DNA of 64,000 bases from Salegentibacter maritimus (GCF_016236915.1 NZ_JAEHOK010000004.1:1-64000); one strand, 5' to 3'; counted from the first letter of the stretch, positions 36,976 to 47,207 are shown. Program-made: numbers and translations. Notes: generated by a model from the letters alone, not told the origin.

Positions 36976-38054
36976 AATTTCAAATAAAATTTATCAAACC
37001 ATTTTTTTGCAGAAAAATGACTGATTGCCCAATCTGCTAATATTAATTTGTTAGGTTTATCTTCCTTAATTTCCAATAATCTATCTACGGCCAGGTCAAT
37101 ATCTAAAGGTGACACAAGACAATGGTGTAACTCTTTTGGCACTGTTTCTTTTATAGGATCGATATCGGAAGCTAAAAAGGGAAGCCCAGCCACCATCGCT
37201 TCTATTAAAGCATTAGGTTGACCTTCATTAATTGAGGGGAAATAAAAGCAATCTAAAGTATTTAACACCTTTACCACATCCTTTCTATATCCCAGCAACT
37301 TTATTTGCCCCTCTAAACCTTCGGCCTCTACTTTAGCTTTTAATTCCGTATCTACTCCATTACCACAAAGCAGAAATAAAATATTGGAATGTTTCTTACA
37401 AAGTGCTATGGCTACCTCAATAATGGTTCTATGATTTTTAGCTTCATTGTAACGCCCCACGTGACCAACAACAAAAGCTTCTTTGTCAATTTTCAGCTCG
37501 TTACGTAAGTTTTCATCACTGTCTAAAAACCGGGAGGCATTTATCCCATTGTAGATCACTTCAAATTTAGGGTCGTCTTTCCATATACCATTATGGAAAA
37601 AGTTCATAGCGGCTTTAGAATTTGCCAACACAGAAGTAGCTACGATAGGTAACTGCTTATTAATGGCCTTGTTGTAGACCATTTTAATAGGAGTTTCTTT
37701 AAATCTATTGTTAGACCCCCTATGGAAAGCAAGCCTATTTTTTATCCCAGCTAATTTTGCTAAATAAAGTGGAATTGCAGCAAAATTACCGGTAAAGTCA
37801 CATACCGAATCAAATTCGCCCTTCTTTAAGATTTGATATAACTCATAAAATTTTGCAGCATTAAAATAACCGATTTCTATCGGAATAATATTCACACCGA
37901 GATTTTCAAAATCCTTTTTCAATATACCTATGTAACCTCCCTTACAGACTACAGTAGCATCAATCTTATTTTCATAAAATGTAAGGAAGCGAAGTAAGTA
38001 GTTTTCTAAACCACCTGAATTGAGCCCTGTTACCAGGAAAGCAACTTTTTTCAT
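36972..38054 (-). CDS. Glycosyltransferase family 4
   Basis: The 360-residue GT4 enzyme begins with the typical VAFLVTGLNSGGLENYLL. It has VGHVGRYNEAKNHRTIIEVA and the E-x7-E motif in PSINEGQPNALIEA, followed by MVAGLPFLASD. N-terminal SGGLE-type loops are common in capsular GT4 enzymes such as EpsF-like proteins. It overlaps the polymerase gene upstream and the next glycosyltransferase by 4 bases each. Confidence 0.88.
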   Translation of the reverse strand: MKKVAFLVTGLNSGGLENYLLRFLTFYENKIDATVVCKGGYIGILKKDFENLGVNIIPIEIGYFNAAKFYELYQILKKGEFDSVCDFTGNFAAIPLYLAKLAGIKNRLAFHRGSNNRFKETPIKMVYNKAINKQLPIVATSVLANSKAAMNFFHNGIWKDDPKFEVIYNGINASRFLDSDENLRNELKIDKEAFVVGHVGRYNEAKNHRTIIEVAIALCKKHSNILFLLCGNGVDTELKAKVEAEGLEGQIKLLGYRKDVVKVLNTLDCFYFPSINEGQPNALIEAMVAGLPFLASDIDPIKETVPKELHHCLVSPLDIDLAVDRLLEIKEDKPNKLILADWAISHFSAKKWFDKFYLKL

Positions 38055-39313
38055 CGGTACTGCTTTTTTAAGAATAAAATCATATAAAACACTATGATTA
38101 TAGCAAAACTTGCGGGTTGTAAAACAAATAATAAGACTGCAATCACTATGGACAGTAGTTTGAAAATTGCATTTCTACTTTTTGATTCAAAATGTAAAAT
38201 GATTATAATAATGAGTGGAGCTATAAGAAAGCCAAAGCTTCCTAAATTAGATATTGCTTCCGCAATTATGTTAGTTGTAAAACCCCAACCATACAAGTGA
38301 TAGGACCCAAAATCGCCAAAAACAGCATTAGTAAAATAAACAGCATAAGGATATGGTTTTTCTTCCCAATAACTTCTAGGCACAAATTGTAAAACATTAA
38401 AAATGTAAGAATCAAATTGGTTGGGCAATATGTTTCTCTCAATAATTAGGTCATTATATATTGAAAACTTAACACTATAATCCCTACTATAATCCATTCG
38501 TAATCGCTTGTATGTCTCGCTAAAATCATTGGAGATATTTTTACCATAAAAGGAGTTAAAGCCTATAAAAAAGAAAACAAACAGAACTAAACGTTTTAAA
38601 ATTCTTTTTCCATTATATAGCTTAGTAATGAAAAACATGATAAATAGTGCAGCGAAGAAAATAGCCACAATACTTCTTTTCCCATGGATCCATATAGCAC
38701 TAAATGTAAAGAAGTACAAAAGTACACGTAAAGGTAAATTGGAACCTGTAAGCTTTTCTTTCTCCTTTAAGCCCAAAACCGAAATCACTAATGCTGAAAA
38801 AAGTACACCTAAAAAACAAAATTTAGTAACCAAAATATGGAGTGGTGGCGCTTCCATATCCGACTTAAAAATAGAGTAGGTTAAATAATAAGAAGGATTA
38901 CCTGAGATGAAAACCGCTAAAAGCGGGCTAACAATTATCAGCCATATTATTAGTTTATATTTATTGTAAATCCTTATCAAGGAAAATCCAGATAAGAAAT
39001 AATTGTCTTCTCCAAAACTACGTTTATACCTTGCTAAAAAGGTAAAAACCAAAACAAAAGCCCCTATATAGAAATTGTAAATTACTTGGGTTGAACTATC
39101 CTGCAAAGCTTGTTTGATATACCAGTAACTATCAAATTGTAAATTAAATAACCAATCGGTAAACAATGGAATAACATAAAATAAATATATTATTGGTAGT
39201 ACTATTAAATATCCAGAAAGATGATTTTTTCTTATAAGCTGGAATACTGAAAGTACACTATAGAAAAAAGAAATTCCCAGGAATAATTTGGATAGACTAA
39301 TTACTAAATCCAT
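38051..39313 (-). CDS. O-antigen/capsule polymerase, Wzy-like membrane protein
   Basis: The 420-residue protein has ten or more hydrophobic segments and a large polar loop (residues about 240-330, RMDYSRDYSVKFSIYNDL). This topology fits Wzy-type polymerases, which link repeat units in the periplasm. Sequence conservation in this family is weak, so the call rests on topology and on its place among wzx, glycosyltransferases, wza and wzc. It could instead be an EpsG-like protein. Confidence 0.7.
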   Translation of the reverse strand: MDLVISLSKLFLGISFFYSVLSVFQLIRKNHLSGYLIVLPIIYLFYVIPLFTDWLFNLQFDSYWYIKQALQDSSTQVIYNFYIGAFVLVFTFLARYKRSFGEDNYFLSGFSLIRIYNKYKLIIWLIIVSPLLAVFISGNPSYYLTYSIFKSDMEAPPLHILVTKFCFLGVLFSALVISVLGLKEKEKLTGSNLPLRVLLYFFTFSAIWIHGKRSIVAIFFAALFIMFFITKLYNGKRILKRLVLFVFFFIGFNSFYGKNISNDFSETYKRLRMDYSRDYSVKFSIYNDLIIERNILPNQFDSYIFNVLQFVPRSYWEEKPYPYAVYFTNAVFGDFGSYHLYGWGFTTNIIAEAISNLGSFGFLIAPLIIIIILHFESKSRNAIFKLLSIVIAVLLFVLQPASFAIIIVFYMILFLKKQYR

Positions 39314-39350
39314 ATAAATAAAAGGAGCCTAACTAAAGCTATACCAGAAG

Positions 39351-40826
39351 TTAGAGGTTAAATTTTCTTTTATAGTACTTAGCATTATACTCAATTACAC
39401 CATTAGAGTAGTTCTTTAAACTTGCTTTAAATGGTTTAACGCTATAATTCGATTTTACTTTATTAGTCTTTATAAATTGAGCGAGACTGGCAATCCAAAT
39501 AAGTTTTTCTTCGTAGGTATGACTTCCCTTTATAGGTTTTTTGAAACACAACTTCACTAATTTGGAAAGCAACTTCATATCAAATATTCCCAGTTGAGAA
39601 ATCTCATTTGAAAGAATTTGATCTTTCAAAGATGGTAAAAGTTCTTTTCTAAATAATTCTCCGTAGTTATGATGACTTTTAGAAAGGCCATCTGGTTCTC
39701 CTTCCTTATCGGGATAAACTAATCCAGTTCTAGCCCAGGGAATCTTCAATAATTTAGGCTCATATTTCTCTAAAATCCTCTTATAAATTAAGTCATCTCT
39801 TAAATGAGGGTTTAAAGACCAGATAAAACCGAAAACCTTGGGAGCCGTAAACATTTGGTATAAAGGAATTTCTCTATCTATTAAAGACATACAAGAATTT
39901 AACATGCGTCGCATATAGTGTAGCTGATAATCTTGCTCTGTTTGTTGATACGGCCTATCTTGAGGAAACAGGCTATGATAGTTTTGAATATCTGCTATAT
40001 TGTTTTCTTTTACAAAGTTTTTAAAATCACTTCTAAGCAAACCAAAAAAGTTCTTAGTGTCTTCAGTATATTTTCCCAAAGCATTAACCTTCACTCCTGA
40101 ATACTCTCCTCTTCCAATACTATCACCAAAACTACCTGCTAAAATACAATCGAAATATTTAAAATTGGGCACTTTCTCCATAGCATGTAAGTGAAGTGGA
40201 GAGAACTCACACCCCATACTTGCCGTTATAGCGATGTTATTATTCAATTGTACAGTATCTACCGTCAAATGTTCCCATTTCCAGCCAAACATCTGTGTTA
40301 TCTCAGAAGCATACACAACATCTCTACTGCCCGGCATCCCCCAGGTAATACCAGTAACTTCAACATCTTTATCTATAATATTACTATCTATAAGACTCTT
40401 AAGCACACAAGCCACAATCCTACTGTCCATCCCTCCGGTTAGCAGAATTCCTATATTTTTCCCATCGTGCAAATAGTTTTCCATTTCCTCTTTGAGTAGA
40501 CCAAAAAAGGTGTCCACAATTTCTTCCCTAGAGAACTCTTTTTCAAAATGATTTGGAACACTATAATAAGACCAGGATTTAAAATCTTCCTTTGGCCTTG
40601 CCATCCAGGGAGACTTTCTAACTCCCTCAATTATAGTTCGGTCACCCAAAATATAACCGTTACTTAGAACCTGAGCTATAGCTGTAAAATCTATATACTT
40701 CTCTTCCCCTATATTATTAATTACCTTATCAAAATCTTCAAATAACTTAATATTCTGGTCTTCCCATATGTAGTAAGGGTTATGAAAACCAAGATGATTA
40801 TAATATTTAAAATTAATCATGTTCAT
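39351..40826 (-). CDS. Asparagine synthase-like amidotransferase of the polysaccharide locus
   Basis: The 491-residue protein has the ATP-pyrophosphatase loop LLTGGMDSR at 128-136, as in the synthetase domain of asparagine synthase. Upstream only about 100 residues remain. They include NGYILGDRTIIEGVR, which resembles the end of the glutaminase domain, but there is no N-terminal Cys2. Free ammonia or another donor, or a different adenylating reaction, must be used. In a capsule locus it may amidate a uronic acid or modify a sugar. The start overlaps the flippase stop by 14 bases. Role is inferred; the family is clear. Confidence 0.75.
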   Translation of the reverse strand: MNMINFKYYNHLGFHNPYYIWEDQNIKLFEDFDKVINNIGEEKYIDFTAIAQVLSNGYILGDRTIIEGVRKSPWMARPKEDFKSWSYYSVPNHFEKEFSREEIVDTFFGLLKEEMENYLHDGKNIGILLTGGMDSRIVACVLKSLIDSNIIDKDVEVTGITWGMPGSRDVVYASEITQMFGWKWEHLTVDTVQLNNNIAITASMGCEFSPLHLHAMEKVPNFKYFDCILAGSFGDSIGRGEYSGVKVNALGKYTEDTKNFFGLLRSDFKNFVKENNIADIQNYHSLFPQDRPYQQTEQDYQLHYMRRMLNSCMSLIDREIPLYQMFTAPKVFGFIWSLNPHLRDDLIYKRILEKYEPKLLKIPWARTGLVYPDKEGEPDGLSKSHHNYGELFRKELLPSLKDQILSNEISQLGIFDMKLLSKLVKLCFKKPIKGSHTYEEKLIWIASLAQFIKTNKVKSNYSVKPFKASLKNYSNGVIEYNAKYYKRKFNL

Positions 40827-42066
40827 AGATTTTTTTCATTTTAAAATACTTAAACCACATACCACCTCCCATAATCAATCTCGAAAAGCTTAAGTTTATA
40901 GCTGCTCCAATAATTCCAAAGAAGCTAATTAGCGGAAATACCAAAACAAGTCCAATTAAGGATGCTCTAATCGTATTCTTCATTACCAATTTATCGTTAC
41001 GCTTTACTATAAAATAATTCAACCCAAAAATATCATAAAGAGAAAAGCCTATGATTCCTACAACTAGAATGATAAGTATCAAAAGTGCATCAGGATAGTC
41101 TATATTTAAATACCAAAATAAATAAGGGTGAATCAATAATATTCCTATACTTAATATAGAAGTGAATATTAATATTAGTTTCCTATAGTTTCCAAAAACA
41201 TTTTTTTTCCTATTGATAAGAGGAAAAAAGACTCTCGATAATATATTTATTACTTTAACAGCTAAATCTATTATCCTTTTTATCGCGTCGTAAATACCTA
41301 CCAGGTTAGTAGTAGTTAAAATCCCCAATAAAAAAGTTGTAGTATTGTTGTAAAGCGTAGGTACAAACTGATTCACAAATACTGGAATATTCTCCTGTAT
41401 GGTATTCCTAATTTGTCTTTTTTTTAAAAAGACAAACTTTAATTTATATTTTCTCAATAAAATTATTTGTCCTACCAAACCAGCACCAACAAAACCGGCA
41501 CTTTGTAAAAATGGATATATCCAATAATCTTCCTTTTGCTTTAGAAAGATAAAAACACATACCGTAAAGAAGACTTTTATACCAATGTTTAGGAATGTGA
41601 TATACTTCATTTTTTCAATACCCTGAAAAAACCATTCAGGAAATAATGCATATCCCAAAAGAAGAGGCATCGATAAAAAGAAAACAAGCATCTCTTCCCT
41701 GAAGGGAGGATAAACCAACACAATAACCGTAATAAGAAGATAAGATAGAAGTAAGAATATTGCTTTTATGGTTATTACCTTACTATAAATTAGGTTTAAT
41801 TTTTTTTGATTGTGTTTAAATATAGCTACATCTCTAGTCGCAGTTATTTTAAAACTAAAATCTGTTACAGATTGGAAATAAGCAATTAAAGATGCGGCTA
41901 AAACAATAATTCCATAATTAGAAAAGCCAACTACTCTTAAAACATAAGGAAGCGTTATTAAGGGCAAAATTAGACCAACAACTTGTAAAGCAGAAAGAGA
42001 AAAGAAATTTTCAATCAACGTCCTATTATCTTTATTCTTCAATAAAGATTTTAACTTATTCTTCAA
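40813..42066 (-). CDS. Wzx-type oligosaccharide flippase
   Basis: This polytopic 417-residue protein of the MOP/PST family has about twelve membrane segments. It starts with FFSLSALQVVGLILPLITLPYVLRVVG-type residues (positions 22-48), which are characteristic of Wzx/RfbX proteins. It is predicted to flip lipid-linked repeat units across the inner membrane. The start appears to be TTG at 42066, since a stop codon lies directly upstream in frame. It is followed with overlap by the asparagine-synthase-like gene. Confidence 0.87.
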   Translation of the reverse strand: MKNKLKSLLKNKDNRTLIENFFSLSALQVVGLILPLITLPYVLRVVGFSNYGIIVLAASLIAYFQSVTDFSFKITATRDVAIFKHNQKKLNLIYSKVITIKAIFLLLSYLLITVIVLVYPPFREEMLVFFLSMPLLLGYALFPEWFFQGIEKMKYITFLNIGIKVFFTVCVFIFLKQKEDYWIYPFLQSAGFVGAGLVGQIILLRKYKLKFVFLKKRQIRNTIQENIPVFVNQFVPTLYNNTTTFLLGILTTTNLVGIYDAIKRIIDLAVKVINILSRVFFPLINRKKNVFGNYRKLILIFTSILSIGILLIHPYLFWYLNIDYPDALLILIILVVGIIGFSLYDIFGLNYFIVKRNDKLVMKNTIRASLIGLVLVFPLISFFGIIGAAINLSFSRLIMGGGMWFKYFKMKKIYEHD

Positions 42067-42083
42067 TTAAACGATCTTATAAA

Positions 42084-43070
42084 TTACAAATTCTCCCAAT
42101 ACCAGTCCACAGCTTCTTTAATTCCTGCTTCAATTTTAAACTGCGGGTCGTAGCCCAATTTTTCTTTTGCTTTTTCGATAGAGGCCAAAGAATGCGGGAT
42201 ATCGCCGGCGCGGTTAGGACCGTGTTTAATTTCTATATCAGCTATTTTTTCATCATATTTTGCCAGGTGCGTTTTAAGCATTTCAGTAAGCTCCAGTAAA
42301 TTAGTACGATCCCCTACCGCCGTGTTATACACCTGATTTACCGCCTCTCTATTTTCAGTAGTCAATGCTAAAATATTCATTTGCAAAACATTATCGATAT
42401 ACGTAAAATCGCGTGAATAGGTGCCATCGCCATTAATCACAGGGCTTTCGTGTTTCATTAATTGAATAACGAATTTTGGGATTACCGCCGCATAGGCACC
42501 GTTGGGATCCTGCTTGCGACCAAAGACATTAAAATAGCGTAAGCCAATAGTGTTTAAGCCATAGGCATCATTAAAAATATCGGCATAAAGTTCATTTACA
42601 TATTTAGTAATAGCATAGGGAGATAAAGGCTTTCCTATAATATGTTCTACCTTGGGCAAATTTTCAGAATCGCCATAAGTTGAAGAACTTGCAGCATATA
42701 CAAAACGCTTTACTTCTGCATCGCGAGCGGCCACAAGCATATTTAAAAAACCATTAATATTTACCTCGTTACTGGTAATTGGATCGTTAATAGAACGCGG
42801 CACCGAACCCAAAGCAGCCTCATGTAAAACATAGTCCTGATCCTTGCACGCTTTGTTACAGGTTTCCAAATCACGAATATCTCCTTCAATTAATGTAAAA
42901 TCTTCGTGAGCCATAATTGCATCAAGATTATACTTATGCCCTGTTGCAAAGTTGTCGAGACAGGTTACCTTAGCTTTTCTATTTAAGAGCTCTTCACATA
43001 AATTGGAGCCAATGAACCCGGCTCCACCTGTGACCAGTATTTTTTTGTTTGTTAAATTAGTGTAATTCAT
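42084..43070 (-). CDS. UDP-N-acetylglucosamine 4-epimerase (WbpP/TviC-like)
   Basis: This extended short-chain dehydrogenase interconverts UDP-GlcNAc and UDP-GalNAc (or the uronates). NAD-binding GGAGFIGSN is near residue 15. Catalytic SSSTYGDS and the YxxxK in SPYAITKY follow, and RYFNVFGRKQDPNGAYAAVIP matches WbpP-type epimerases. With the start at 43070 (MNYTNLTNK) it has 328 residues. An in-frame ATG at 43112 would add 14 non-conserved residues and overlap the likely transcription start region. Together with the dehydrogenase it should supply GalNAc/GalNAcA-type precursors. Confidence 0.88.
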   Translation of the reverse strand: MNYTNLTNKKILVTGGAGFIGSNLCEELLNRKAKVTCLDNFATGHKYNLDAIMAHEDFTLIEGDIRDLETCNKACKDQDYVLHEAALGSVPRSINDPITSNEVNINGFLNMLVAARDAEVKRFVYAASSSTYGDSENLPKVEHIIGKPLSPYAITKYVNELYADIFNDAYGLNTIGLRYFNVFGRKQDPNGAYAAVIPKFVIQLMKHESPVINGDGTYSRDFTYIDNVLQMNILALTTENREAVNQVYNTAVGDRTNLLELTEMLKTHLAKYDEKIADIEIKHGPNRAGDIPHSLASIEKAKEKLGYDPQFKIEAGIKEAVDWYWENL

Positions 43071-43115
43071 ATATAATTTTGTGTTCTCGGTATTGTTCTC
43101 GACACAAAGCATAAT

Positions 43116-43150
43116 GTATCAGCATTTTATACTTTTATTCGAACTGATAC
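43116..43150. other. Inverted repeat upstream of the epimerase gene
   Basis: GTATCAG (43116-43122) and CTGATAC (43144-43150) are exact reverse complements 21 bases apart, just before the epimerase start region. The spacing fits an operator or a weak hairpin; no known regulator site was recognised. Confidence 0.35.
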
Positions 43151-43259
43151 CAATCGTTTTTTGTTATCGCTTAAAATCATGAATGCTACCTTCCAGTGCT
43201 TTCTGGCTGCGTAATCCTGAAAATAATACTCAAAACTTAATTATTTTAAGTTTCACTGA

Positions 43260-43294
43260 AACTGACGAAATTTGCCTTACCAAATTCGTCAGTT
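43260..43294. other. Long hairpin between dehydrogenase and epimerase genes
   Basis: AACTGACGAAATTTG and CAAATTCGTCAGTT form a 14-bp stem with one bulged base and a 6-base loop. No T-run follows on either strand, so it may be an RNA stability or processing element between the two sugar genes rather than a terminator. Confidence 0.45.
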
Positions 43295-43330
43295 CCAGCG
43301 TCCCAAATTTTCATCAGGGTTACACCCAGA

Positions 43331-44707
43331 TTAAAGCTTCCCGTCTACTTCTTTTAAAACGCCCTTTACATCATAAACAATAGCAGCGTTATTTTTTAAA
43401 GGATCTAGGTCTAAACTTAAAAACTCCTGGTGAGCTACTGTCAAGACCACCGCATCATATTTAGCATTGGGTAACTCACGGGTGGTTTCCAAATTATACT
43501 CATGTTTTACTTCCTCGGGATTTGCAAGGGGGTCGTAAATAGTAAGTTTGGTGCCATAAGATTGCAGTTCTTCAACCACATCTACCACTCTGGTATTCCG
43601 CACATCGGGACAATTCTCTTTAAAAGTGATTCCCAATACCAGGATGTTGGCACCTTTTATCTTAAGCTCATTTTTCAACATTAACTTCACTACTTCTGAA
43701 GCCACATGTTTCCCCATAGAATCGTTCATTCTTCTTCCCGCAAGAATAATCTCTGGATGATAACCTATTTCCTGTGCTTTTTGCGCTAGGTAATAAGGGT
43801 CTACCCCTATACAATGCCCTCCAACCAAACCGGGTTTAAAAGGAAGAAAGTTCCATTTGGTAGCAGCAGCTTCCAACACATGATTGGTATCTATATCCAT
43901 CATATTGAAAATTTTCGCCAACTCATTTACAAAAGCAATATTAATATCTCTCTGGGAGTTCTCTATAACCTTAGCGGCTTCGGCCACTTTTATTGTTGGC
44001 GCCAAATGGGTACCGGCAGTAATCACTTCTTTATAAAGTGCATCTACCTGCTCTCCTGTTTTAGGGGTTGAGCCTGCGGTAACCTTTAAAATCTTTTCTA
44101 CAGTATGCTCTTTATCTCCGGGGTTTATTCTTTCGGGAGAATATCCCACAAAAAAATCTTCATTGAATTTAAGTCCGCTGTGCTTTTCCAGTACCGGCAC
44201 ACATTCATCCTCTGTTACACCAGGATAAACCGTAGATTCATATATTACTATATCTCCCTTCTTTAAAACCTTAGCTACAGTTTCACTAGATTTATATAAA
44301 GGCGTAAGATCTGGTCGGTTATTTTTATCTATTGGGGTTGGTACAGTAATAACGTAATGATTGCAATCGGCAATTTCTTCCAGGCCGTAGGTAACATATA
44401 AGCCTTTAGCAGCTTGAATGGTATTAGATTCCAAATCCTGCTCAGGATAAGAATTACCCGAACTCGATGCCGTTTCCGAGACTTTTCCGTTTAATTGTTC
44501 AACAACAATAGGATTTGATTTAAGTAGAACGTTTTGCAGAATTTCATCTTCTACTTCCAGGGTACTATCATGCCCCTGGCGCAATTCTTCTATCCGGGCT
44601 TTATTGATATCAAACCCGATTACCGGAAATTTTGTAGCAAACAATCTTGCCAATGGAAGGCCTACATAGCCCAGGCCAATTACAGCAATTTTAGTGTCTT
44701 TTTTCAT
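43331..44707 (-). CDS. UDP-N-acetyl-D-galactosamine/glucosamine 6-dehydrogenase (WbpO/TviB-like)
   Basis: It oxidises a UDP-HexNAc to the uronic acid with NAD+. In 458 residues the Rossmann loop [10 protein letters not shown] is near residue 11 and TVPTPID near 121. [15 protein letters not shown] is near 157, and the catalytic Cys299 sits in [11 protein letters not shown]. Compared with my knowledge of WbpO (about 420 residues), an extra polar stretch of about 25-30 residues occurs around 70-100 ([19 protein letters not shown]). It is outside the catalytic centre. It is the first gene of the minus-strand polysaccharide locus, 886 bases from the divergent proline dehydrogenase gene. Confidence 0.9.
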   Translation of the reverse strand: MKKDTKIAVIGLGYVGLPLARLFATKFPVIGFDINKARIEELRQGHDSTLEVEDEILQNVLLKSNPIVVEQLNGKVSETASSSGNSYPEQDLESNTIQAAKGLYVTYGLEEIADCNHYVITVPTPIDKNNRPDLTPLYKSSETVAKVLKKGDIVIYESTVYPGVTEDECVPVLEKHSGLKFNEDFFVGYSPERINPGDKEHTVEKILKVTAGSTPKTGEQVDALYKEVITAGTHLAPTIKVAEAAKVIENSQRDINIAFVNELAKIFNMMDIDTNHVLEAAATKWNFLPFKPGLVGGHCIGVDPYYLAQKAQEIGYHPEIILAGRRMNDSMGKHVASEVVKLMLKNELKIKGANILVLGITFKENCPDVRNTRVVDVVEELQSYGTKLTIYDPLANPEEVKHEYNLETTRELPNAKYDAVVLTVAHQEFLSLDLDPLKNNAAIVYDVKGVLKEVDGKL

Positions 44708-45593
44708 TTTTTGAGAGTTGGTTTATCATTTTTTTTATTTTTAGACAAAAGCATAGCTGTAAACACTTTTTTAAGTGTTTAGTTTTAATAAATAATATTT
44801 AAGGATTTTTCTCCGCTGAAACGCGGTTGCGAATTATACCATAAACATTTTTAGTGCTCTTGCAATTGTAGGATTTTGCAAAAGTTGTAATTAATTAATC
44901 CCGCTTAAGAACGGGCCGTAGGTTAATTTGTTTGTCCGTAGTCTTTAGACTGTAGACGGTAGATTTGATTTCAAACGGTTTACAGTTATTAGGTGCTCGG
45001 TTTTAGTATGGATATACATAGCCGATAACTGCAAGCTGAACATGGCTTCGCCACAGTGAGTCACATTTTGACTCTCACTATTTCTGAATTCAACTTTAAA
45101 TCTGTTTGTAATATCTTAGAACGACAACAATCAGAAATAATTATAAAAACAGCAATAAATATTTGCTTTCCGTTTAGATTGCCAAAGATAAAGAAGTAAA
45201 AAAACCTCAAACAAGCTTTACTTGTTAATTTTTGTAGGAATTTATAGAGCATTCATTATCAAACGACAACAGTTTCATAACACTAAAATATATAGTAAGA
45301 GATCTTATTTTTAGTAATAAGTCAAACTCGATCAATAATGTAAAAAATCAGCAATTTTTTATCAAATTAATAATATTCATAATCAAAAAATTTCATATGC
45401 CTAAAATACCCCCAATTATATATTTTTTATAAAATCAACATTGCTAAAAACCTTAACATACTCAAGAAGGCTATTAACTATTTTTATACTCCATTTCAAA
45501 CTAATATTACTGCTTTTCGCAACAAAGCTTCAGGTGGGTTAAAGTTTACCTAAAGCACTTTCATCAATCTCTATTAAAAGGTAGTTTTAACCT
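44708..45593. other. 886-bp gene-free region upstream of the polysaccharide locus
   Basis: No credible gene was found. A palindromic hairpin AAACACTT/AAGTGTTT (44761-44780) lies shortly upstream of the dehydrogenase start. Around 44930-45060 are degenerate repeats (CCGTAGTCTTTAGAC and TGTAGACGG) like those in other gaps. The region must hold the promoter of the capsule locus on the minus strand and that of the proline dehydrogenase gene on the plus strand, but I see no clear TAnnTTTG match. Confidence 0.4.
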
Positions 45594-46805
45594 ATGATTG
45601 AGAAAAAAATTTTTAACGATACCGCTACAGCATTTAAATTAAAATCTGATTTAGAACTTAACAGAGCCTTGTTACTATTTAATGTAATGGGAGTTCCTTC
45701 CCTCATTAAACCGGGAATTTTTCTAACCAAATTCTCCCTAAAAGCAAAGCTCCCTATACAGCCCCTTATAAAAAATACTATTTTCGATCAGTTTTGTGCA
45801 GGTACCAGTAAAGAAGACTGCAAACCGGTTATTAAAGAAATGCATCAGGTAAACCTCTCCAGTATTCTTGATTATTCTGTAGAAGGAAAGAAAACTGAAA
45901 AAGAATTTGATTCAGCATTTCGCATAAAAAAAGACCTTATACAATTTGCGAGGGAAGAAACTGAAATTCCTTTTGCAATTTTTAAACCCACCGCACTGGG
46001 TAGTTTTGAAATATGGCACAAGCTGAGTTCGCATATTAATCTTAACGATAGCGAAAAGGAAGAATGGAAAAAAACAAAAGCCCGCGTAGAAAATCTATGT
46101 AAAGAAGCCCATAAACACGGTGTTAGATTATATGCCGATGCCGAAGAAAGTTGGATGCAGGATGCAGCCGATGACCTTATGGAAGAAATGATGGAGAAAT
46201 ACAATACTGAAAAGGCTTTAATTTTTAATACTTTTCAATGTTATCGTTGGGATCGTTTAGACTATTTAAAAGAGCTGCATTCCAGAGCGAAAGAAAAAGG
46301 CTTTAAAATAGGTGCTAAAATAGTTCGCGGCGCTTATATGGAAAAAGAGAATAAACGAGCCAAAAAATACGGCAAGAAATCCCCTATTTGCGAAAATAAA
46401 AAAGCAACCGATCTTCATTTTAACAATGTGTTGGCCTATTGTCTTGATAATATTGAGGATATCGCAGTTTTTATAGGGACCCATAATGAAGTGAGTAATT
46501 ATTTAGCCCTACAAATTATGGAAGACCAGGGTATTACTAAAGACGATCCCAGGGTTTGGTTTAGTCAGTTATACGGAATGAGCGATCAAATTAGTTATAA
46601 TCTTGCCAACAAAAATTATAATACTGCCAAATTAGTTCCCTTTGGGCCGGTTAAAGATGTAGTTCCTTATCTTTTAAGGCGGGCTGAAGAAAATTCTTCT
46701 GTTGAAGGACAAACCAACAGAGAGCTTAATCTACTTCGCAGGGAAAAGAAAAGAAGGAAAATGGCCTCGGAAGCAAGTAAAAACGACGTTAGGAGACAGG
46801 CTTAG
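45594..46805 (+). CDS. Proline dehydrogenase
   Basis: This FAD-dependent TIM-barrel enzyme oxidises proline to pyrroline-5-carboxylate and feeds electrons to quinone. The 403-residue monofunctional protein shows the family motifs: FAIFKPTALGSFEIW, RLYADAEESWMQDAADDL, IFNTFQCYRW and GAKIVRGAYMEKE. FIGTHNE follows, and then LVPFGPVKDVVPYLLRRAEEN holds the substrate-binding RRxxEN. The C-terminus is a basic tail. No aldehyde dehydrogenase domain is fused. It stands alone between repeat-rich gaps. Confidence 0.93.
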   Translation: MIEKKIFNDTATAFKLKSDLELNRALLLFNVMGVPSLIKPGIFLTKFSLKAKLPIQPLIKNTIFDQFCAGTSKEDCKPVIKEMHQVNLSSILDYSVEGKKTEKEFDSAFRIKKDLIQFAREETEIPFAIFKPTALGSFEIWHKLSSHINLNDSEKEEWKKTKARVENLCKEAHKHGVRLYADAEESWMQDAADDLMEEMMEKYNTEKALIFNTFQCYRWDRLDYLKELHSRAKEKGFKIGAKIVRGAYMEKENKRAKKYGKKSPICENKKATDLHFNNVLAYCLDNIEDIAVFIGTHNEVSNYLALQIMEDQGITKDDPRVWFSQLYGMSDQISYNLANKNYNTAKLVPFGPVKDVVPYLLRRAEENSSVEGQTNRELNLLRREKKRRKMASEASKNDVRRQA

Positions 46806-47207
46806 GCTGAACTTGGCTGTTTTTAAGTAGTCTTTTAGCGTTAGGCTTTTGTAGGTTTGGAATTGAGTGATTAGTTAATTGGTTAAATAGTTAATATGTT
46901 AACTCTAGATTCGTTGGTTCGTTATTCGAATAAGGAAAGATTTGCCTAATGGTCTATGCATTAAATAGAAACTTGCAGAAATCACGGACGGCATACTAAG
47001 TTACCGCATACAAACACTGCCAACTGCCTACTAAACTACTGCTCATTGAGACTCCCTACTGCACACTGAATTACTGCGTACTGAACAAGAAACCCTTCCA
47101 CCACCTCTACGATGTGCCACCTTCCCTTAGAAAAGGAAGGTGCTGCTGAATTTTGGTAACCAAAATCCATAAAACTGCAAACTGTTTACTGAATACTGCC
47201 TACTAAA
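46806..47207. repeat. Dispersed repeat, copy 2 (first copy near 27.3 kb)
   Basis: This is 402 bases without a gene. It contains several TACTAAATTACTGC-type words (46990-47215) and the block 47081-47143, shared with 27298-27360. A perfect hairpin CACCTTCC/GGAAGGTG (47118-47142) sits in the conserved part; in copy 1 the same stem is partly decayed. The repeat end touches the sulfatase stop codon (47208). Confidence 0.6.

Noticed and set aside
45061..45252. Small minus-strand hydrophobic gene of 63 residues
   Set aside because: It lies in a long gene-free AT-rich stretch with no promoter or conserved motif; hydrophobicity is explained by T-rich DNA.
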